From: SHAN690 sp040221375
GTDB lineage: Bacteria; Bacteroidota; Bacteroidia; Flavobacteriales_G; Salibacteraceae
Length of the DNA: 22,904 bases
Assembly (NCBI GenBank): GCA_040221375.1
Contig: JAVKEP010000099.1
Location: 1-22,904, forward strand
Direction of reading: 5' to 3'
Shown here: piece after piece, positions 1 to 6,905 of the stretch
How the letters are laid out: every line of letters starts with the position of its first letter
How positions within the stretch are numbered: position 1 is the first letter of the stretch
Program-made: the position numbers and the translations under genes
The notes under the pieces: model-generated
Seen by the model: the letters and a program-made list of their open reading frames with translations, nothing else
Told to the model about the DNA's origin: nothing
Database searches by the model: none

Positions 1-206
1 CCATTGTAAACGGGAATGGGCCGTTCATGTTCGCCTTCAAGTCCCAGAAAAATAGGATGGTAGAATTTCAGAATGAAGAGCATGATTTTCCTTCGATTGT
101 CCGCTATCAAAAAGACTCTGATACGTCTATGACCATCACCCTCGTGAGCAATGAAATTCCGAAACCCTCAATCGTGTCGTATCAACTCAAACGAATACAA
201 CGTTGA
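1..206 (+). CDS. DUF6265-family protein, C-terminal part (5' end outside window)
   Basis: An open frame runs from the left edge (first full codon at base 3) to a TGA at 204-206, giving 67 residues. The segment VEFQNEEHDFPSIVRYQK matches the C-terminal hallmark of DUF6265 proteins (a hydrophobic stretch, then N-x-EHDFP, then an I-x-Y strand), a small lipocalin-like beta-barrel family common in Bacteroidota with no assigned reaction. Its stop overlaps the ATG of the VIT-type transporter by one base (TGATG), so the two are probably co-transcribed and translationally coupled. The family call is from memory of the motif; the function is unknown. The start lies upstream of the window. Confidence 0.7.
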   Translation, partial: IVNGNGPFMFAFKSQKNRMVEFQNEEHDFPSIVRYQKDSDTSMTITLVSNEIPKPSIVSYQLKRIQR

Positions 207-904
207 TGCCGCTGCGAAGGTGGATCAACGACCACCTCGGTGAAATAGTTTACGGAGGGATCGATGGATGCGTCACAACATTTGCAGTAGTTGCAGGGGC
301 GGAAGGCGCGGGTCTTTCCAGCAGCATCGTTATTATTCTAGGGTGTGCCAATCTCATTGCGGATGGGTTTTCCATGTCCGTTGGGGCATACTTGAGCAGC
401 AAGAGCGAGAAGCAGCGATTCCATAAAGAGCGGAGGAAAGAGTACCAAGAAATCCAGGAGGTACCTGAGACGGAGGTTCAGGAAGTGCGAGAGATATTCA
501 CCGAATTAGGCTTCAAAGGCAAGCTTTTGGAAGACGTTGTGGACAAAATAACTGAAAATGAAGATCGTTGGGTTGATGTGATGATGAAGCACGAGCTGGA
601 AATGATCGAGGAGAAAAAAGCGCCATCTTTGATCGGGTTGAGCACCTTCGGGAGCTTCTTATTTTTCGGACTTATACCTCTCCTGACGTACATCTATGCT
701 GTTGTTCAAGAAGTAGATTTCAATCGATTCCTACTTTCCGCTCTCCTGACGGCGGCAGCATTTATATTCATTGGATGGATGAAGAGTTCGGTTACGAAGA
801 CGAGCCATATCCAAAGCATCCTTGAAACCCTTGGGCTCGGAGCATTGGCCGCACTCTTGGCTTATTTTGCGGGCGATATCTTGGAGCAGGTCCTTTTAGG
901 GTAA
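206..904 (+). CDS. VIT/CCC1-family Fe2+/Mn2+ transporter
   Basis: This 232-residue membrane protein belongs to the VIT1/CCC1 (vacuolar iron transporter-like) family, which moves Fe2+ or Mn2+ across membranes, here probably out of the cytoplasm. Visible features are the first helix motif YGGIDGCVTTFAVVAGAEGA (residues 17-36), the second helix with ADGFSMSVGAYLSSKSE (52-68), a long Glu-rich cytoplasmic helical insertion (about 66-140, resembling the metal-binding domain of plant VIT1), then three further membrane helices (about 145-165, 175-193, 206-224). That is the five-helix family plan. I chose the ATG at 206; a TTG immediately before it is in frame but would add only one residue. The start overlaps the stop of the DUF6265 gene. 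Metal specificity cannot be told from sequence. Confidence 0.88.
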   Translation: MPLRRWINDHLGEIVYGGIDGCVTTFAVVAGAEGAGLSSSIVIILGCANLIADGFSMSVGAYLSSKSEKQRFHKERRKEYQEIQEVPETEVQEVREIFTELGFKGKLLEDVVDKITENEDRWVDVMMKHELEMIEEKKAPSLIGLSTFGSFLFFGLIPLLTYIYAVVQEVDFNRFLLSALLTAAAFIFIGWMKSSVTKTSHIQSILETLGLGALAALLAYFAGDILEQVLLG

Positions 905-931
905 AGGGGTCTCAGAATAACCGTCATTGTT

Positions 932-939
932 TAGTTTCG
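932..939 (+). promoter_or_regulatory. Possible -7 element of the nucleoid-associated protein gene
   Basis: TAGTTTCG matches the Bacteroidota -7 consensus TAnnTTTG at seven of eight positions. It would give a leader of roughly 18 nt before the ATG at 964, similar to other promoters in this window. No convincing -33 TTG lies 17-23 nt upstream, so this is tentative. Confidence 0.3.
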
Positions 940-963
940 CGACGCTCCTAAAGACGAAGAACT

Positions 964-2010
964 ATGCACGATTTATCAGCCGTTTCTATAAAGAAAATTG
1001 CCATCCATAAGGTAGGCAACAAGGCGCACGAAGAGCAGCTAATCCTGAGCGAAGACCACTTGCGTTCGTTAGCAGTGGAAGAAGAAGAGTTACTGTTGAA
1101 CTTCTTTATGAAACCCTTCCAAAGCGAGGAGTACTGTACATTCTCGCATCATACTGATTTGGAGTTGAACGAAGCGTACACGTACGTAAATGAACTGTTT
1201 CTCACTTCGGTGAACTTCATGCAAGCCTCTCAGAAACTGGCTAAACACCTGTATGCACATTCCATCCACCCGAAGGTCAAGGGCGGTGAGTTTTATGCCG
1301 TCTATTTAGAAGGGGCTGTTATTGACGGTGAAGAAGTGGACGCGCTCGGTTTGTTCAAGAGCGAGCAGAAAAGTGTGTTCATGAACGTCCACTCCAAAAC
1401 ATCGAATTTCGATCTGAGTTTTGATCGTGGGATCGACATAAAAAAATTGGACAAAGGGTGCATCATTTTTAATACGAAGGGTGAGCAAGGCTACCGTGCC
1501 CTGATGCACGACGCGGTGAGCAAAGGGGACGAGGCGGCATATTGGAAAGATGATTTCTTGGGCCTCGAGGTGATCAGCACACTGTTTACCAAGACACGAG
1601 ATTACATGGAATTGACCCGCTCATTTGTTATGGAAGAGATGCCTCAGGCCTTCGACGTAGATCGAACCACGCAGATTCAGATGATGAATCGTTCTTCAGG
1701 ATACTTTACCGAAAAGGACGAAATCGACACCCAGGAATTTGCACAGACCGTATTGGAGCAGCCGGAAGTGATAGACACATTTAATGCCTACAAAGAGCGA
1801 TTTGAAACGGATCGAAACATTGAGATAGAAGATCACTTCGAAAGCTCTAAGAGTGCCGTAAAACAAGGCAAGAAATTCTTTAAAAGCGTACTGAAGCTCG
1901 ACAAGAATTTTCACATTTACGTGCATGGCAATCCGAACAATATTGAACAAGGCTATGATGCCGAAAAAGGCATGAAATATTACAAGGTATTTTACAACGA
2001 AGAAAAGTAG
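964..2010 (+). CDS. Nucleoid-associated protein, NdpA/YejK (NA37) family
   Basis: The 348-residue soluble protein resembles the 37-kDa nucleoid-associated protein family (Pfam NA37; E. coli YejK). It begins with a short strand motif of the type IKKIAIHKVGN and has the family blocks FYAVYLEG, LGLFKSEQKSVF, an acidic stretch YWKDDFLGLEV, and a C-terminal IEDHFESSKSAVKQGKKFFKSV segment. Length is close to the usual 330-350. These proteins associate with the nucleoid and their exact role is unclear; in some genomes they sit near defence genes, but nothing of that kind is seen here. It starts 59 nt after the VIT gene on the same strand and may have its own promoter. ATG at 964 is the only sensible start. 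Confidence 0.85.
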   Translation: MHDLSAVSIKKIAIHKVGNKAHEEQLILSEDHLRSLAVEEEELLLNFFMKPFQSEEYCTFSHHTDLELNEAYTYVNELFLTSVNFMQASQKLAKHLYAHSIHPKVKGGEFYAVYLEGAVIDGEEVDALGLFKSEQKSVFMNVHSKTSNFDLSFDRGIDIKKLDKGCIIFNTKGEQGYRALMHDAVSKGDEAAYWKDDFLGLEVISTLFTKTRDYMELTRSFVMEEMPQAFDVDRTTQIQMMNRSSGYFTEKDEIDTQEFAQTVLEQPEVIDTFNAYKERFETDRNIEIEDHFESSKSAVKQGKKFFKSVLKLDKNFHIYVHGNPNNIEQGYDAEKGMKYYKVFYNEEK

Positions 2011-2129
2011 GCGGTTCTCTGTCTTGGAGTCCTTTTTTAAGCTATTCAAGAATTGAATTTATGCAGTCACTCGCAACTATTGCCCCGATATATCCGTCTT
2101 CGACATAAGATTTATCTACCTATTCAGAA

Positions 2130-3116
2130 ATGCTACGTCTCCTATTTTCCTTAGTGCTTATATCATCCATTTGTGTGCATGCGAATGCTCAAACGGATAG
2201 TTCCTTCGTTGACCCTGAGCTTAAAGAGTTCGGGCTTGACTCCATTCGCGTGAACAACGACACCTTGAAAGGGATGGACGATTCCCTGTTGTTTGAAACG
2301 GTCAAGCCAGCGCTCGGAATGGATAGTTCATTGGATACGATGAACTCAGCTATGGATACTTCAACGGTATCAGATAGCATCGCCATTCAACCCAATGCTT
2401 TTGAACAGGTTTTACCTGACACGCAGGTTGTCGATTCCCTCGCCAACATCGTAATCCTACCAGGAAAACCGGATAGCATCCGAATCCGAGATTCAATCCG
2501 ATGGAGCAAGCTGTACTACGGGGGGTACTTTTCTCCAGAATTGAATTTTGTGATGATTGGTAAATACCCATCGAATGTGTCGGAATACAGTTCGGGAACC
2601 AAGGGGCGGTTCTCTGTTGCTCTGGTGCTTGGCTATCAAATTTTGGAAAAACTACAAGTTGAACTAGGCGTCGGATACGGTATAAAATCCTTTCGATTCA
2701 AGAGAACCGGTAAGTTGGAGGACGTTTCAGGTGACTCAGTGTTTGGACTTCAAGCGTCTACCCAACTTCAATACGATGTTGTTTGGCAGGAACTCCAGTT
2801 CCCCTTAATGATGAAATGGGAAGTTTGGGAAAACCGCATTTCGATCAATGCAGGCTACGAGGTGCAGTACCAGTTTAACATGACCAGTGTAGAAAGACTA
2901 TTGGATGACAAGGAACTCATGTCTGAAAAAGAAACGCTTGTCCCGAATCGCTTGAATGCAGCACCCATCTTGAGTGCCGAATACAGGTATGCGCTCAATG
3001 AAACGGTATTGATGCATGTAGAACCCATCGTGAAGCCCTATGTACGCTATTTTGACCTAGGGACTAGGAGGGGGCAGCTACTTTCGGTCGGGTTGAAATT
3101 GGGCGTGACGTTCTAA
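2130..3116 (+). CDS. Secreted outer-membrane beta-barrel protein (PorT-like)
   Basis: The 328-residue protein starts with a signal peptide (MLRLLFSLVLISSICVHANA, likely cut before Gln21). Residues 21-115 are a low-complexity segment rich in Asp, Ser, Thr and Met (repeated MDS/MDT/SDS units), probably disordered. From about residue 125 to the end, alternating amphipathic strands appear (YYGGYFSPELNFVMIG, GRFSVALVLGYQI, LQVELGVGYGIKSF, RISINAGYEVQYQF), ending in GLKLGVTF with a terminal Phe, as in outer-membrane barrels of the PorT/OMP_b-brl_2 type. Fewer strands than a large porin suggest a small 8- to 10-strand barrel. It is the last gene of the left plus-strand block. The specific role is unknown; nothing nearby names a partner. 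Confidence 0.75.
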   Translation: MLRLLFSLVLISSICVHANAQTDSSFVDPELKEFGLDSIRVNNDTLKGMDDSLLFETVKPALGMDSSLDTMNSAMDTSTVSDSIAIQPNAFEQVLPDTQVVDSLANIVILPGKPDSIRIRDSIRWSKLYYGGYFSPELNFVMIGKYPSNVSEYSSGTKGRFSVALVLGYQILEKLQVELGVGYGIKSFRFKRTGKLEDVSGDSVFGLQASTQLQYDVVWQELQFPLMMKWEVWENRISINAGYEVQYQFNMTSVERLLDDKELMSEKETLVPNRLNAAPILSAEYRYALNETVLMHVEPIVKPYVRYFDLGTRRGQLLSVGLKLGVTF

Positions 3117-3143
3117 CCCGCGTACGATCGTTTCAATCGGTCT

Positions 3144-3323
3144 CTTTCTATAGGAAAACGAAAAACAGGAACCGATACCAAACTCACTTTCGACCTAAAC
3201 TTTCCCATCGAGGTCATGGAAGATTCGCTTGACAGCCGAAAGTCTTAATCCGTAGCCGCTCGCTTCATTGTAATACTCCCCATTGACGGCTTCAAAACGC
3301 CCTTTACACCTCGAACGAACCAT
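3144..3323 (-). pseudogene. Remnant of a sensor histidine kinase ATPase domain, interrupted by a stop
   Basis: Between the convergent ends of the barrel gene and the dhs-like gene, the minus strand translates to a stretch ending ...RFEAVNGEYYNEASGYGL, RLSAVKRIFHDLDGKV, then TAG (3195-3197), then VESEFGIGSCFSFSYRK in the same frame. This follows the C-terminal end of HATPase_c domains of histidine kinases: the G2 box (normally GxGLGLS, here GYGLRLS), a VKRI helix, a GKV strand, VESE-x-G-x-GS and a final F-x-F strand. No dimerisation domain, N box or G1 box can be found upstream because the dhs-like gene follows within 23 bases. The G-to-R change in the G2 box and the in-frame stop fit decay. 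The alignment is by eye and the intact ancestor is not in the window. Confidence 0.6.
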
Positions 3324-3345
3324 AGGCTGCCGCAACACGGTTCGA

Positions 3346-4323
3346 TCACCAGTCCAATAAATAAGCAAAGATCAAAGGTGCTACAATGGTAGCATCGCTC
3401 TCCACAATGAATTTGGGTGTGTCGATGTCCAGCTTACCCCAGGTAATCTTCTCATTCGGAACTGCTCCTGAATAAGAGCCATAACTCGTTGTGGAATCAC
3501 TGATCTGACAGAAGTAGCTCCAAAATGGAATGTCATGCATTTCCATGTCTTGGTACAGCATCGGGACTACACAAATCGGGAAATCACCGGCAATACCGCC
3601 ACCGATCTGGAAAAATCCAATTCCTTCTGTACCAGCATTTTTACTGTAGTAGTCGGCCAACCACATCATGTATTCTATTCCGCTCTTCATGGTCGAAGCC
3701 TTGAGTTCGCCTTTGATGCAATAAGAAGCAAAAATGTTGCCCATGGTGCTGTCTTCCCAGCCAGGAACCACAATTGGAAGGTTTTTTTCAGCTGCGGCTA
3801 GCATCCAACTATTTTCTGGCGGAATTTCGTAGTACTGCTCTAGAACACCGCTGTTTATCATCTTGTACATGAACTCATGAGGGAAGTACCGTTCGCCCTT
3901 TTCTTCGGCTTCTTTCCAGATTTCGAAAACGTGCTGTTGCAGTCGTCGGAAAGCTTCTTCCTCTGGAATACACGTGTCTGTCACCCGATTCAATCCACGT
4001 TCCAACAAGCCCCATTCTTCTTTAGGTGTCAAATCTCGGTAGTGGGGTACGCGCTCATAGTGGCTGTGAGCAACAAGGTTCATCAAGTCCTCCTCGAGGT
4101 TGGCACCAGTACACGATATCAAATGGACCTTGTCTTGTCGAATCATCTCCGCGAAGGACCGACCGAGCTCGGCTGTACTCATCGCTCCTGCTAGGCTAAC
4201 GAGCATCTTTTTACCTTCCTCTAAGTGCTTTTCATATCCTTTGGCAGCATCCACCAAGGCAGCGGCGTTGAAATGCTTGTAGTGGTTCTCTATGAATCCA
4301 CTGATGGGGCCTTTGTTCTTCAT
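3346..4323 (-). CDS. Deoxyhypusine synthase-like protein (probable homospermidine-type synthase)
   Basis: The 325-residue protein has the deoxyhypusine synthase fold signature: an N-terminal SLAGAMSTAELG nucleotide-site segment, ISCTGANLEEDL, the GGGIAGDFPICVVPML stretch, SYSGAVPNEKITWGK with the WGK lysine (K297) equivalent to the catalytic lysine of eukaryotic DHS, and a C-terminal DATIVAPLIFAYLL helix. DHS transfers an aminobutyl group from spermidine using NAD. Bacteria lack eIF5A, and bacterial homologues have been linked to homospermidine formation. Immediate operon context (arginine decarboxylase and agmatinase, the latter making putrescine) supports polyamine synthesis. Its ATG overlaps the agmatinase stop by 4 nt (ATGA). 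The substrate is an inference; protein modification or another aminobutyl acceptor cannot be excluded. Confidence 0.85.
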   Translation of the reverse strand: MKNKGPISGFIENHYKHFNAAALVDAAKGYEKHLEEGKKMLVSLAGAMSTAELGRSFAEMIRQDKVHLISCTGANLEEDLMNLVAHSHYERVPHYRDLTPKEEWGLLERGLNRVTDTCIPEEEAFRRLQQHVFEIWKEAEEKGERYFPHEFMYKMINSGVLEQYYEIPPENSWMLAAAEKNLPIVVPGWEDSTMGNIFASYCIKGELKASTMKSGIEYMMWLADYYSKNAGTEGIGFFQIGGGIAGDFPICVVPMLYQDMEMHDIPFWSYFCQISDSTTSYGSYSGAVPNEKITWGKLDIDTPKFIVESDATIVAPLIFAYLLDW

Positions 4324-5168
4324 TCTTTCGAGAATTTGTAGCTCAACATTTTATAGTACAGTTTGGCGGCGAGAAATTGGGGCGCTTTGAAGCCGTCGAT
4401 GGGTGCCAATTCCACGATGTCGAATCCCACCACGTTCTTTTGGTCAAACACACGACGCAGGTATTGAATCATCGTATTCCAGTCCAAGCCACCAGGCTCT
4501 GGAGTGCCTGTAGCCGGCATGATGGATGAATCAAACGCATCCAAGTCGATGGTAATGTATACGTCGTCTGTCATTTGTGCAATGGAAGCATCCATCCAAT
4601 CGCTTTGGCCGTACATGTCCTCCGCAAAATAGACCTTGCTCTTATCCATGTGATCGAGCTCCTCGATGTCCATGCTTCGAATGCCCACCTGGATCAAATT
4701 GGCGTGCTTGCTCGCGTCGTATAAGGCACAAGCGTGATTATAAGGCGTGCCGTGGTACTGTGGTCGTAAGTCTGCGTGTGCGTCGAGTTGCAGTACAGTT
4801 AAACCTTCAAATCGCTCATAAAAGGCTTTGATTACCCCAATGCTGATGCTGTGTTCCCCACCAAAGAACGTCAAGTATTTCCCTGATTGCAACAGCTCTC
4901 GCGTCTTGCTATATACTTCATGGAACACGGATTCCGGAGAATCGTCTTCTGTAATGGCAGGCAGGATATGCACTCCTCTATGATAGACTTCGCTATTCGT
5001 TTCAATGTCATACAACTCCATGTTTTCAGAAGCATCCAAGAAGGCTTCAAAGCCCGCGTCGGCCCCTTTACCCCAGGTGCTTGTCCCATCGTATGGAATC
5101 GACTGTAGAAAGATTTCTGCTTTGTCGTATGTACACAGCTCTTCTGCTATGCCTGCGTAATTGCTCAT
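4320..5168 (-). CDS. speB: Agmatinase (ureohydrolase family)
   Basis: The 282-residue enzyme belongs to the arginase/agmatinase/formiminoglutamase superfamily. Metal-binding motifs are all present: GGEHS (H106), LQLDAHADLR (D129, H131, D133) and TIDLDAFDSS (D208, D210), plus the GTPEPGG loop (221-227). The predicted reaction is agmatine + water to putrescine + urea in the cytoplasm. Assignment to agmatinase rather than arginase or formiminoglutamase rests on the operon: it lies directly downstream of arginine decarboxylase, with a 4-nt ATGA overlap on each side (5165-5168 and 4320-4323), so all three genes are probably translated in a coupled manner. Length is normal for bacterial agmatinases (about 280-310). 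Confidence 0.9.
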   Translation of the reverse strand: MSNYAGIAEELCTYDKAEIFLQSIPYDGTSTWGKGADAGFEAFLDASENMELYDIETNSEVYHRGVHILPAITEDDSPESVFHEVYSKTRELLQSGKYLTFFGGEHSISIGVIKAFYERFEGLTVLQLDAHADLRPQYHGTPYNHACALYDASKHANLIQVGIRSMDIEELDHMDKSKVYFAEDMYGQSDWMDASIAQMTDDVYITIDLDAFDSSIMPATGTPEPGGLDWNTMIQYLRRVFDQKNVVGFDIVELAPIDGFKAPQFLAAKLYYKMLSYKFSKE

Positions 5169-6592
5169 GCGTTCTCGTTTGAATATCCTAATAATCGAAA
5201 CATTTCTTCTGCGGACTGCTCATTTCGGTAGACGTAGTCGACGATGTTTCCTTTCTCATCGCGGTCGATGATCACATGCTTAGGCGATGGAATCAAACAA
5301 TGCTTAATTCCGCCGTATCCGCTGATGGCGTCTTGGTAGGCTCCTGTATGAAAAAAGCCTAAGTAAAGCGGCTCAGGGTCATCTTCTGGATAGGAAGGCA
5401 ACAACACCTCTTGATTGAAATCTTCGGAGTTGTAGTAGTCAGAATGATCACAGCTGATGCCCCCTATGTTTGCTCGGCGGTACTCATTGTTCCACTTATT
5501 GATCGGCAGTAGAATGAACTTTTCATGAATAGACCAAGCGTCAGGAATGGTATTCATCAAGCTGTTGTTGATGATGTACCAACTCTCCGTATCGTTTTGC
5601 AGTTTTTGCTCCAGTACTTTGAATATAATGGCGCCACTTTCTCCTACTGTATACTTCCCGAATTCTGTGAAAATGTGGGGTTCACGCACATTTTCAGCAT
5701 CGCACGCCTCCTTTATGTTCTTGACGATTTCATTGATTATGTAATTGTAGTCGTACTCGAATCCTAAGTTGTTGCGAATAGGAAATCCGCCGCCCAGATT
5801 GAATGAGTCGAGGTTCTTGCAATCCTTTTTCAAGTCGATGTACAGCTTGAGCGCTTTTTGAAACTCACCCCAATAATACAAGCTGTCTTTGATGCCTGAA
5901 TCGACGAAAAAGTGCAGCATTTTGAAATCTACGTGCTCATTTTCCTTGATGTACTCATTGTAAAAATCGAGCATGTCTGCAGGCCGAATCCCAAGGCGCG
6001 AAGTATAGTAGGCGCTCTGCGGCTCTTCGTTGATCGCCATGCGCATACCGATCTTTATCTTATCCTTCAATCCAGATGACTTAGCACAATCGACCAAACG
6101 CTCTAGTTCCGGCTTGCTGTCTAGAACCACCAGCACGTTTTTAAACCCTCTGGCCATCAACCCGACAATTTTGGTCAGGTATTCCTCTGTTTTGTATCCG
6201 TTGTTAACAATCATCCTGTTCTTATCGATCTTTCCTTCCGCGTGCAGATTCAGGATCAGGTCGATGTCAAAGGCAGAGGAGGTTTCGAGATGTACATTGT
6301 GTTTAAGGGCCTCGCCGATGACATGAGAAAAGTGATTGCATTTCGTGCAGTAGCAATAGTGATAGTCGCTCCGGTATCCATGCTTCTTGATGGCACGGTT
6401 AAACAGGTTTCGGGCCTTTTTTATCTGATCTCCAATTTTAGGCAAGTAGATAAACCGAAACGGCGTCCCGTGTTTCTCGATTAAATGCTTGAGCGATATG
6501 CCGTGAAAGGTTAAAAAATCGTCTCTCAGGTCGAAGCCCTCTTGGGGAAAATAGAAGCTCTGATCGATCAAGTTGAAATAGGTATTCTTCAT
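5165..6592 (-). CDS. speA: Arginine decarboxylase, PLP-dependent fold type III
   Basis: The 475-residue enzyme is the first gene of the polyamine operon and should convert arginine to agmatine with pyridoxal phosphate. Visible motifs are YCYCTKCNHF with the PLP lysine K84, the HFFVDSGIKD segment near 228-236, the phosphate-binding GGGFP loop (267-271), TEFGKYTVGESG (309-320) and the C-terminal GISCDHSDYY with the substrate-site Cys381-Asp382 pair. It is much shorter than E. coli SpeA (about 630-660) but matches the short form common in flavobacteria. Substrate is inferred from the family resemblance and the agmatinase next to it; other fold-III decarboxylases are less likely. A promoter at 6630-6660 probably drives the whole operon. 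Confidence 0.87.
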   Translation of the reverse strand: MKNTYFNLIDQSFYFPQEGFDLRDDFLTFHGISLKHLIEKHGTPFRFIYLPKIGDQIKKARNLFNRAIKKHGYRSDYHYCYCTKCNHFSHVIGEALKHNVHLETSSAFDIDLILNLHAEGKIDKNRMIVNNGYKTEEYLTKIVGLMARGFKNVLVVLDSKPELERLVDCAKSSGLKDKIKIGMRMAINEEPQSAYYTSRLGIRPADMLDFYNEYIKENEHVDFKMLHFFVDSGIKDSLYYWGEFQKALKLYIDLKKDCKNLDSFNLGGGFPIRNNLGFEYDYNYIINEIVKNIKEACDAENVREPHIFTEFGKYTVGESGAIIFKVLEQKLQNDTESWYIINNSLMNTIPDAWSIHEKFILLPINKWNNEYRRANIGGISCDHSDYYNSEDFNQEVLLPSYPEDDPEPLYLGFFHTGAYQDAISGYGGIKHCLIPSPKHVIIDRDEKGNIVDYVYRNEQSAEEMFRLLGYSNENA

Positions 6593-6905
6593 GGACGCTT
6601 GGTGCGTATTGGAGGATTTGTAAGGCGAGCGAAGTTAAAGGATGATCATCGGAATTCAAGAAAAAATCGAAGTCATGCTCGTGGCAGTATCGACTTGAGA
6701 ATGAAGATATTACTATTGGTCGATTTCCTTGGAAAAGACCAAAACGCTCCTGTTTCGGTCAATTTTCGGCTGATTATTGTGACATAAAGCCTTGCAATGG
6801 CAATCGAGAAAGGTATCTAGCTTCCAGCGACCTTCTCAAGGATGGTTGCTCAGAAAAGTTTGCACCATGCAATTCTTTCGACTTTAGAAGCCTCATCTTC
6901 GCGGC
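6593..6905. other. Divergent intergenic region (speA / ABC-F)
   Basis: This 313-base gap separates the divergent polyamine operon and ABC-F gene. It contains the speA promoter (6630-6660). The plus-strand frame 6646-6909 is open for 87 codons but has no ATG, GTG or TTG, and its TGA overlaps the ABC-F GTG start; I treat it as chance. I cannot find a confident promoter for the ABC-F gene. No RNA gene or terminator is visible. Confidence 0.4.
6630..6660 (-). promoter_or_regulatory. Promoter of the polyamine operon
   Basis: On the minus strand, CTTG (6660-6657), 19 nt, then TAACTTCG (6637-6630) fit the Bacteroidota primary sigma promoter TTTG-N(17-23)-TAnnTTTG with one mismatch in each element. 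The predicted transcription start is about 6623, giving a leader of roughly 30 nt before the speA ATG. The spacer contains the perfect palindrome GATGATCATC (6641-6650). Confidence 0.6.
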
